Assembly: GCA_037039925.1 (NCBI GenBank)
Contig: JAXRKP010000217.1
Coordinates: 71,001-135,000, forward strand
Direction: 5' to 3'
Length of the DNA: 64,000 bases
Origin: Doris montereyensis
Lineage: Eukaryota > Mollusca > Gastropoda > Nudibranchia > Dorididae
Shown here: one piece after another, positions 35,201-47,200 of the stretch
Position numbering within the stretch: the stretch's first letter is position 1
Layout: every line of letters begins with the position of its first letter
The notes under the pieces: generated by a model
The model's database searches: none
What the model was told of the DNA's origin: nothing
The model's input: only the letters and a program-made list of their open reading frames with translations
Translations under genes and position numbers: made by a program

Positions 35201-38200
35201 GCAAGGAAAGTAAGTGTTAAGTGTGCTGCAATTTTAATGAATTCCATGTTGTTACTGTTTTACACTCTTGTTATAGAGATGGAATGCGTTACAAATGCTC
35301 CTTTTACAGTTGTGGAATCAAACCTAAATTTTTGGTAATTGATTTTCTCTTTTACTGACGCGATTCAATCAGATTGTTTATTCAGGGAGAATTGGTAAAT
35401 CAGAATTAGTATTTAAAAATTGCATTTGAAAGTAATTACATATCGTATCACATATTCGAATATAAATAATAATTATGGTATTTCATAAAAAATAAGTTAT
35501 TTTGGTTCCCAGTTTTATCAACAGATTTGTAATTGATAAATACCTCCTTAAAAAATCAAATGTTTGCGAAGGTTGGGGGCAAACCAGGATATGAAAGTAG
35601 GAGGCAATGAACATATCCATCACATGCTCTTAATGTCTTCAAATCGTGTTTTTATACTCTTTGCAGGTCTAAAGTGACTGCAGCCAATCCTCTGTCCCAG
35701 AAGCTGCAAGACTTGTATGAGAGTATCAGGGATTTCAAGACAGATCAGGCAGAGCGTTATCATCTCCTTTATCAAACTGCCAAACAAAGCTGTAAGCTAT
35801 GGGTTTTACTTTACTTTTTTTTATTGTTGTTATATTCATGATACCTAGATTTATCACTTGGGACGATTTACATTGTTGTTACAACACTCCTGCTTTGTTC
35901 GCCTCTACAACCTGTAGAGAGAAAATTTAAATGGACCTTTTTTTTTCCTTCTGCATCTGCTTGCACAGGATTATCCAGATTACTATGAAGTCATTAAGCG
36001 TCCAATAGACATGCAGCGCATTCAGCAGAAGATGATGGCAAACCAGTAATCTGTGTGTGGAAGACATGGTTTCCGATTTTGTCCAATTGTTTGACAACGC
36101 TTGCAAATACAATGAGCCAGAATCTATCATTTATAAGGTACACCATCCAATATCAAATAGAATGACTTTCATATAACGTCTTTCAAATGAGTTCAGGGTG
36201 TCCAGCAAGGTCGAAAGTCGGAAATATGTCAGATTTTTCATACCTAGGTGGAAAGGTCGGAAATTGATGTCTTGGGTAGGAAATGGGGCTCAGGTAGTAA
36301 AAACATGCATTAGGGAAATCAAACGAAATTTTTTTTTCCCGTCGAGACAATACCAGGGGAAATGATATACTGAGGACGAACATGAGAGAAAATCAGGGAA
36401 ATCACAGTAGACATGAACAATTATCGGCACCACGAAATAGGAAAATGCTAATAAGATTAGGACGATGAATGATCATTTTGTCATCCATTTCCGGTCATGC
36501 ATGCATTGCTGTCTGGCGATTCTTTCATGTTGAAACTAAACGATTAGTTTAGCAAGTTTTAGCGCCTATAGCAATACCTTGAACTGTGTATCTACAGCCC
36601 AGCCTCCTTTCTTTAATTCAAGTTTTACTCTGGGGGGATTAAGAATGCCGTGTGTGTTAAAAAGCCGATCGCGCACGTTGTTGTATGGTTTGTGTCAAAG
36701 GAAGAGAGACAGAGGGCAATGTGCATATTTTAGGTCCGATCGCACACGTGTGTGTGTAAGAAGGCTAGACAGAGAATGTTTATGTGTTTAATGCGATCGA
36801 TCACGCACGTGTGATTTAATATTAGAGAGAGAGAGAGAGTATATGTGGAGAGTCGGGAGTTAACGAATGACCGAAAGGTTAATGCAAGTGTTTAGTAAGA
36901 ATAGAGGAGGTTGGATGATCAAGTATTCAAGGGATATCAAGCACGCACGACCTGATAGCAGAATAGAGGTGGGGAAGGGACAGGGTGAAGAAAGTCGATA
37001 TGAAAACATATGATGGCAAAACAAGAGGCGACTGAGTCTGACATACGGTATCGGAAGAGAAAGAGAAATAACAAATGTCTTCCACTACAGTGTAGACATG
37101 GGTGGGAAAGGGTAGAACCGGGAAGAAAGCAATCATGTACTATACTAGATTCAGATCTAGATCTAGCTTCCGGTTTTATTGAAGAAGAAAGAAAAAGGGA
37201 GGTGGTTGCCAATATAATGGAGATTTTTACTATGGGAGAGGGAGGTAGATGTTTTACGTTGCAGTCAATTAAAAAGTAGATCTGGTTTTAAGTTTTTGAT
37301 CCTGAGAAAGAAAGAGAGAGGCTGGTGGGGGGGTGATGGTGGTGGCTAAAAAGTAGAACAGAAGAAGATTTATAATTGGCAGAGTTCAATCAAGTTATAG
37401 AAAAATCTTCCAAACATCATTTTCTTCTCGGTAAACTGAATAAGTATTTGTGCGTGTGTTTAGGCTATGATATTGTCACTCTTGTGTTTGATTTATTTTT
37501 CGAAAGGAAATTATAATATTTTTTTATTTTTGCACTGTTTGCATGTTTTGTGAAATCATAGGGGTAGATCTATCACTACTAGATCTATCAGCTATCATGA
37601 TTTTTTTTCTCTCAGAAAAATGCTGAAATATTATTAATCGAAAGCGAAACATTAAAGAAATGTGTGATCACTTTTCATTTCATTGAGATGCACTAGAAAG
37701 TCATTCATTTATGATTTGAATTGACAATTTATAATAATGCATTGAAATTGGAAATATTCACGCTGTTCTCCCGTTTCTAGCGTCGGAGTATTTCATTTCC
37801 AAGGTATGATTTTTTGTTTTGAGGTAGGAATTTTCAGTTGACTTTGTGCTGGACACCCTGTACGTTAACTTAAATTGTTGGCCAATAAATGAAGTGCTTA
37901 TAAAGATTTAGTCTTATGTAAGGTTATGCAAGCCTGACTTGCGGACTGGGCTTTGGGTTGTACGAAGATGTCAACATCCTGAAAAGTTAAAAATGTATTT
38001 TAAGAACGAAATCCAAATGGGGTTTCCTCAGAATGGCTTAACAGGTAATAAATAGTAAAAGTAAGATGTCTTGTTTCCAATGTCTCATCCATGTTAATAA
38101 TAAATTGGAATTTTATTTTATGAGTTTCAAGCCATTTTTTTGTCATGATGTCATTGCCTTGTGCTCACAAGCATTTTTGGAACATCTTACCTAGACGGGA

Positions 38201-41200
38201 AAATGCTATTCTTTGCTTCATGACATTGATATTGTAATGTAAAACTTTTTTGTTGCTTTTTTTTCTCCCTTTATTTCTCAAAGGTAATACATTTTTTTTC
38301 CCCAGGATTCTTTGACCCTGCAAAGAGTTTGTTTCAGAAAAAGGTAGAGCTGACGGCAGATTCGTCAACAGACGTGCCAGATGTGAAAGCTTTGGTGCAG
38401 GAATTGATGACAAACCTGTTCATCTCTACATACAATTATGAGGTAATGACCCTGATTTGCCATTCCCGGATTCACTGTCTTTACCTTAGATTTTTTTTCT
38501 TTCTGTGGTTGTGACTTCTTTTGAGTTGCAAACGGCAATCTTACTTTTGCTGTTTATCGTTGAAGAGTTCTACAACCTTATTTAAAGTCTATTATTTCAG
38601 GCAAATAAGTAGTTTATTTGCAGTGAACATCTCTTACCAGCATTTGCAGTATAAATCTCTGATTAATGACTGACTGAACTTGTAATCTTTAATTTGTATT
38701 TTCCCCTCCCTTGATTGAAGAAATGAATTCATTTCAGGATGACGAAGGGCGATGCTACAGTGACTCTTTTGCTGAGTTGGCGGAGAAAGACAGCTCTCAG
38801 TCTCAAGTAGATGAGGCATCTGAGTGAGTTGTACTTATTTCCTCTATTCCCTTTTGCACTGTCTAAAGGCTGTTATTATGGGAACATAGGACGATAAGAA
38901 TAATGAAGTTAAGGTGGTGCGGCTTTTAAATTGATACTTGTCACAGAAACCCCTTAAAATTGCCAGAATGTTAGACATATGCATTTTACTTAGCTGTTCA
39001 GTGTTATAGTGTCTGATTAGTAGTGTGTTGTTTTTAAGACATACAGCCAAAATTTGTTTTGATTTGAGAATTTTCTTTTATTCTCTCACTACTAAATTTA
39101 TTCATATTCCTTTCAAATTTATGTTTGCTAATATTATTATTATTATAGATCAAGTAGTATTTAATCAAATGGGTGAAAATAACGAACGTTTATTGAATAC
39201 AGAGATTTAAAGTATTTTGTGAAGATTTATTCCCTTTGTTTGATTTTCTGAAAAGTATTTGCATGCAAGACAAGAAATTCTATACTTTAAAAAACCCAAC
39301 ATATACAACAAAACTGATGTCTGGAAATTACAGCAAACTTTTCAATTCTTTCACAGACCTCCAATGACATTTGACCAAATAAAGAAAAATTTGAACAAGG
39401 TAAGTTATATTTTATGTTTTAATGATACGCTTGTAGAGCTTTTATAAATGTAAGACACTTTTGTTTTAGTGTAGGAGTTTCATTTTATTGCTGTGGTCTT
39501 CATTATGTCAGGTCTCATCCATTGATCCTTGTTAAAATTCTTTTTCTCACATGTTGATCTGTTGCAGAGACGATACAGAAGAGTTGACCGCTTCCAAGAA
39601 GACATGTTTAAAGTTTTTGAGAGAGCTCGCAAGTTGAGTCGCTCTGACTCTCAAGTAAGTTATATACTAATTCTTTTAATTTGAAAGGAAGTTGAATGCT
39701 GCTGGTATGACTAAGGCTTGACAGTGTGCAGAATGAAATACATGCTTAACCTGCGTGGAGCTACCCATGTCATTACACACTGTTCGCGCTTCGCTTCGCT
39801 TAGAAGATTCTGACGTCACCGCGCATGGTTACTTGGGTCTAATGGTTGGTTTGTGTTTTTCATGTTGTGTTACAGAATAAAAAAACACGTAACATTATAA
39901 TTTATGATATTTAGATGTGAAATCTAGATCTATCTATATATTCTGAAACAGTTTTGTTAGTAAGCCAAGTAATATTGTTGAGTTTGGAAGAGCTGCTCTA
40001 AAGCCATGGTAAATAAAGAGCAAAATGCGATTGGCAGCTGTAGTCAATTTGCGTAAGCCACTACAATGCTTCTTCTACAATAACATCTAAATTACCACAC
40101 ATCGACTCTGTATAGCATCAATAACACATTGCACCATTTAGAGAGAATACCATTTTAATGTGTAAAGGGGTGGTCAAGATGATTTACTCAATAAAATCCT
40201 TTCTTCTTCTGTAATAGAAAGGTCTTTTCTTCAAGCACTTTGAAGCCTAACACATCCTATCTACTTAGACTCCTCCAAGATTCACTAAGCTGTGAAGTTA
40301 GCATCAGTTTTCTGTAATATGATTGGCTGACCAATCAGAAAGCTAGGTTTAAGCTTTATTTGAGTCAATGAGTGGAAATACAATGAAAATAGACACATTT
40401 AAAGGGCATCCCCCATCCACACAGATATATCCGGCCTTGGCGCGACACAGTTTTCAGGAAGAAGTCGGCCATCGCGCTACACGATTTGTAAGGGCAGGAC
40501 GGAAATAGCTGGTCGTCGCACCACAGATGTTAAGACAAAGAGAGATTAAAAAAAGATTTATAGCTTTATAAACACTGAGCCATATAATTTCTTGCAGGTG
40601 TACTCAAATTAGTTTGAAAGTGATTTAATAAGAAATTGAATTATTTTGATAATACATTTTCCACTTTAAAAAATAAATTTTGAGACAATTGTTTTACCAT
40701 TTTGCATGTAGATTGAAGCAGTTGAATTGAATTGTTCTTTTTCTTTCTTTTTCGCTATCCTTTTACCTTGAGTGTCTTTTTTTATTTTTTAGCCATAAAA
40801 GAAGTAAAACAGAAAAAAGTTCATTTTCCAAAATTTGTCGTACTTTGTCCTTTATTCTCAGTGCTAGAAAATGATAATAAATACACTCAAGAATTCTAAC
40901 CATGTGCAAAACAACAACAAAATCGACAGCTTTTACGTATATTTGTTAATTTCTCCCTCCTCCTCCAGTTGTATGAGGATGCTGTAGAAATGCAAAACTA
41001 TTTCATAAAGACTCGGGATGAGCTGTGCAAAAATGGAGAGCTGCTGTTGACACCTGCCCTCAGCTACACACAGCGTCATCTTGCTCAGGCCTCAGAGGCG
41101 GAACAAAAAGGGAAGCAGATGATTGAAAAGATGGAAGAGGAAGAGAAGAAGAAAAGTGCTGAAGATGTAAGTTGAAGATAACGTGTGAATAAATCATAAG

Positions 41201-44200
41201 CTCAGTGCTACCTCCAGTTTTTTACTTTTTATAGATGTTTTTTTTATCTTGTCTAGGAAAGGGTTATAATTCTCCATTTTAATAACAGTTATATCTCGAT
41301 GATGCTCTTTGATTTGACCTCACCTGTCCTCATGCCTGTGTCCGTCTGTTGGTGCCCCACTCCTTGCCACATCAGGCTGCCATCTGTCCTGGTTTCTGCT
41401 TTGATGAATTATTTCATGGTGTTCTAAACCCACTGTCAGCTTTCACGTTATCAACGCACAATGTCAGAGGTCTTTCCTGATTTCTCTCTACTTCTACTTT
41501 GCCCTGCACTACAATTGTCATTTGGTCTGCTTTGTATTTCTATTTGCACGACCAAGGTTCTTGAGCCTTATTTTGTTCAGATAGCATGAGATGTTGAATG
41601 CCAAGTTCTTCAGGACACTTCTCTTCATTCTTTTGTTTGTCCATTTAACACGAAGCAGTGTCGTCGATTTCTGCTATTGGAAATACATTTTATGGTATGT
41701 CCATATTATGTCCCACGAGGAAGTTCAAAAGATGTGCTAATGAGTGTCTTTTTATTCTGTTTGTGTTCCTATTCTTATCTTTACATCACTTTTCAAAGAA
41801 TGGTTCAAATAAATTTTTACATTCTGCAAATATAGTTATTTCTAATATGCTATCCTTTTTGCTGACAGGAGACAGGGAACGGAGAGGATGAATGCATATT
41901 TAAAGATCAAACTTATGTCAGAGGAGATTTTGTCTACATCCAGTCCAGGTGAGACTCGTTGTTTGTTGTTCTTGTTAATGTCATCTTTTAAAAACAACCC
42001 AACCATTTAGAAGTTTTTGTTCTTTTGTTATAATTTGTTTGTTGTTTTTTCCGTTTGATAAGATCCCAATTTCACTGTCAAGAGGGAGGAGGGGGTTGAC
42101 GTTTGGTTATTCCATTTTCCGCTGACTGTTGTATTTTTCACTTTGTACTTGTTAGATCGTTTTTTATTGTTTTCATCATGTGTTTATGTGTGTTTTTTTT
42201 TTTTTTTTGTGTGGGGGAATTTGTTTTTTTCCTTCTTATTTAATAAAATGACAAAATTTATCAAAGGATTTCAAAATGGGGTAGGCAAATTTCTCACTGT
42301 AAGACAATTCTTGAGGCAGACTGTAAAGATACCAAACACCATTGTTCAGAAATTGCATATATATAGTAATTAGTACTTGATTAATTTGTGATGGATTTCA
42401 CTCTGGTCATCAGGGACACGCCAGAGCCCCACATCATGGTGATCGAGTCCTTTGACACGGATGAAAATGGGCAAAAAATCATCAAGGGAAATTGGTTTTA
42501 CCGTCCAATGAAACATATCACCTGGCAACTCGCAAGTTTCTAGAAAAGGTTTGTGTACTTATAACTTGTCATTTATATATATTGTATACCTTGTTTATAT
42601 ATTAAACCTTGAATATCAAGAATTTGTATGTATCTGTAGATGTGTTCAGATTGGTGCCAAACACTCCATATTTTTTGGTGGTTTGGAAGGGTGTTTCCAA
42701 AACGTCATTGTATTGTTGCGTTTATTCCCACTCAATGTCAACATACATATATTTTCTGCTTTTCAAAACAAAATGCTTTTGAAACGAATTGAAACTTGAA
42801 TTACAACACACTGGTAAAACCAATTTTTGGGCATGTATGACAATTGAGATCGGAAGCATCTTTATTTTTAAAAATGATAATAAATATCACATGCATCAGA
42901 GAAATAATAATTAAAAAGATGTTAGCAATGTCTTAAACTGCAATCGTTCATTGATAATGATATTCTCCAGGAGGTTTTCAGAAGTGACACTTCATGGCAC
43001 CCTCATGTCTGAGATTATGGGTCGATGCTGTGTCATCTTTGTCAAAGACTACTTCAAGCTAAAGCCAGAGGTATGAAAACAATAGAAAGAGAGAAACAAT
43101 ATTTGATAGCATTTTTATCATTCTGTATTTGATAGCTTTTTTATCATTCAATAAAAGATGTATTTATTATGTAATAGAGGATCGGCTAGATGATCTTTAA
43201 TAAGCTTAGTGATTTAGAAGCATTAACAGAGGCTGAGCAACTTGATGGGAAAAAGGTGAAAATATTTGATTAATCTGCAAGGAGGCACTGACGTCCAGGC
43301 TAGGCATGGTAGGATATGAAAAGCTTTATTATGGATATGCTTAAGCAATTTATTATAGTTTGTGTGTGACATTTGGCTTAAAAAAGCAAAATTTCCTGAA
43401 AGTTACCATTCCTTTAGTTAGAGTGTTCTCTTTCTCTCTTTTTGACCATCAGCATTGAAATGATGAAAAAATTACGTTCTTCTTAGGGATGCTGGAAATG
43501 TTGCTGAAAATTGAAATAGTTAAAAATCATTTGATTGCCAAAGCCAGAAAGATACTGTTGAGAGAATATGTTTACTTTTATCTCTCTTCGGCAGTTAGTT
43601 CATTTCCTTGCTTTTAGTGGATGGTTGGCGGGCACTGCTGGTAGATCCTACTTCTTTTCTTCACTCTTTCAGGTATCTTTCATCTTGCCATTTCCTCTTC
43701 ATTAACCCTGAGATCACCGCATTTAGTGAAGGGGGTAAATTTCCATGAAACCTTGATTTTATTGTTGTTTTCCTCTCCTGTTGTATACTGGCTATAATGT
43801 TCTAAAGCACCCTTATTTTGTATTTCAAACACAATTCGTCTTTCAATGCAGGGCATACCAGATAAGGACGTTTATGTGTGTGAATCCCGATACAGTGTAC
43901 GCCATCGAGCCTTTAAGAAAATCCGGGTAAGGCAGCAATTACAGTTGTATTAGTCAGCATCTTTTGTAATATTTATTAAAAAAAAAGAATTTTATTTCTT
44001 CTCTTGTTTATCTTTGAATTTGTTGCCTTTTTTTTGTTGTTATCTTTTGTTTTGTCATTTTAACAGATAGGTGACGGTGCGATGATGAAGTTTTTTTTTG
44101 TTTTTAGATTTAAAAGATATTTATTTATACTTTACAATTATTAAAAAACAATCTTTTAGTCTTCTAATAATTTGTTTTACGATAGGAAAAAAATTATGTA

Positions 44201-47200
44201 GATGTTAAATTTCTATGATGGTTTGATTTGCATGATATTATATTGAAAATTTTGTAAACGCTACTTTCCCCCCCCCCCCAAATTGAAATGAATATTAAAT
44301 AGATATTTATTTAAGGTGAAAGAATTTATAGTTTGCTTAGAATGGATTGAACAGCATTCATTTCGAGGAAAAGGACAGTTTGATGCAGGAATGCCTGTAT
44401 TTTTTTTTTTAATATAGAAAAGTTAGCATGATCTCATACACAAAAGGCAAACCATTGAAGACATATTTTTCTGTAGTTTTTATTGCTAGCTACTGTAAGT
44501 TCATTTTGTCCATTTTTAACCCAATCCTGCCTAACTCGCTGATTAGCCTGCTATGCTGGACGCCTAAGCAAAGGACATAACTCTGTCGCTGTTTGCAGCC
44601 ATTGTTATTAAAATATGTTTTTGTGTTTCTTTATTTTTTCAAATTTTTTCATGTACAGGAATGATTTTATTGGACAGAAACACTGATATTAACAACATTG
44701 AACACTGCAAAATGGTACAATTTCAATGTCGAATAGGTCTGTCGTAAACAGGCATGGCAGTTTCTCGTCTCGGTGTCGATTTAGAACTAGATCTATCGCT
44801 TTTTTCTTCTTCATCATCCTCTCGTCATGACTCAATTCAGTTAAAACTTCTTCAATATCGGGGCCCTCATCATTTTTATCACAGTTTAGGGTTCTATTGG
44901 GTCCTAAATCGCCGTTTAAAATTTTCTCTCAATTCGCAGAGCCAGCTTTACATGCGTTGAAGCTGAAATGCCATTTTACTGGTCGACGACCTCTGAGCTT
45001 AAAAATCGTAGAATATTGACCAAACCACGTAGAAGAGTTCTGTTTCCTTCTAAAAATCCTGTGAAGTCTCGTGAATAGGTTAAAGGTTACGATAGGTTGT
45101 AACCTCGTGAGATTTGTCCTTAGAATGCTTTGTAAACAAGCCTTCTAATTTCTGACGTTGGCATCACTCAGCGGGCGCTAGCAGGCGCATTAGGCAGGAT
45201 CCCGAAAGGATTGGATTAAAGAAGAAAAAAAGTAGAAATATAACATGCTGAGGATTGGCTGAGACTCATAAGAAAGATTACAGAGTCATTTTCCTGTTTT
45301 AAAATATTGTTTTACAATGATTAATGTACTCTTTCGAATATATTGGTTTTGCTTATGTCTGAAGAATTTTATTAATGAACAATCAGCTGATATGTTTTCT
45401 CTGTTATTGTGAATTGTGCTGTGATAAAACTGCTCTTATCTCTTCATGTTACCTGACTAGCTAGTTGTTTTTTCTTTATATTAGTCCTTTTCACACCATT
45501 GTTTTTTTCTTTATATTAGTCCTTTTCACGCCATTGTTTTTTTCTTTATATTAGTCCTTTTCACGCCATTGTTTTTTTCTTTATATTAGTCCTTTTCACG
45601 CCATTGTTTTACAACGCAGGTGTGGCAAACTCCAGAGAGTGAGAACCTGACTTACATTCAAAGAGAAATACCTGTAGCTCCCATACGTGTGACTTCGGTC
45701 TTTATGGAAAAGGAGTCCAGCCAGGGAGCCTTGGACGAGAGTGACACCATCATTGACAAGAAGAGAGAGGTAGGTGAAGGGGTACTCATTGTGACTACGT
45801 CTTTAAAATCCTTGTGATTTGAAAACATGACAAGAGTTAATATTGTCTTCATCACTGTTATTGTTTTTTTTTGTGTGGGTAGTTGGCAGACACTGCTGGT
45901 AGGTCTACTTTATTCCTTTCACCATTCTATTAACCTTTCGTTTTGCTGTTTCTTCTCAATATGAATCACTTTCATTTTGGCCTAAGTCTGACTAAGGCCG
46001 ATATGTTAGCACACTGATGATTTAGCTGTAAAGTATTATTCATAATAATGAAATTTGTTTTATTTGTAATTGTAAGGAGTTTATAATGTTATGTTCTCAG
46101 TTGGGAAATCATCAAGAAGGCCAGGATAATTTCTTTTCCTTTCATCAGCTTATAAGTACTACCTGTCCTTTTCCATGTTGTTTTTGCCTAGTCCCAACTT
46201 GTACAAACTCTTTTTTTTTTTCTTCAGTCGGTGCCTTCAGAAGCGGAGACAGAAAATGGAAATACATATTATGATCAGTACATCTGTGGGACAGAGTGTT
46301 ACAAGAGTGGTAAGTTCATTAGTCTGTTTTTTAAAAATATTTGCTTGATTTCATTTTATTATTATTATATGTTTATTTGGGAATTGTAGCATTATACGTT
46401 GCGATCGTGTAGATGAGACATTCTGATAATGTGAAACCATGCTCATTTTTGGTAATATGTTGGCTGGATTGCCCGTCATGTTATGATACAAGAATCAATG
46501 TAAATACACTGTGAGGCAATTCCAGTACCCGTAGTCTCTTGCACTAATGAATCATGAGAAGAGAAAAAAGGCTTGTTTTGGATGTAGATGCAATGTTACA
46601 TCTGCATCCCTCAATTGATTTGACCTGATTGGTGGGAACTCTTTTTTCCTTAGATATGTGTTAGAATTACTTTTTGGATTTAGTTGGTATGGGTAGGGTC
46701 AAGACGCTTCAGGCGTGATTGAAGATATGAGATTATAAGTGGATCCGGTGGCCAGCGAATCAGAATATGATTGTAAGTGTAAGAATAACATATGATTAAA
46801 TGAGATTTAATGAAGAGGCACGTCCAGAGTGCAATACTGGGATGAATAAAAATGCTGTTCCCTTAATAATTGATTGAATTTTAAGCACAAGTTTGTCAGA
46901 CGTTTAGATAGTTTGATGGTCACAACATGAGCAAAAATGTAAGAAATCAACATTTCTTTTCTGTTTTTCTTCGTCTCCACAGGAGATGGAGTGTACATCA
47001 GCAATCCTCAAGGGCAGCCTGTTGTTGCCAGGATTGACAAAATGTGGACGGATAATCTGTAAGTAGTGCAATGTATTTGCATATTCAATAATTTACACAT
47101 GGATAACACAACAATTCTTTTTTTGTAGATATGTGAATCTCACAGGGGCATCAGTGGCCGAGTGATTAGGCCTTCGGTCTTGGGATCATGAGGTCCTGAG

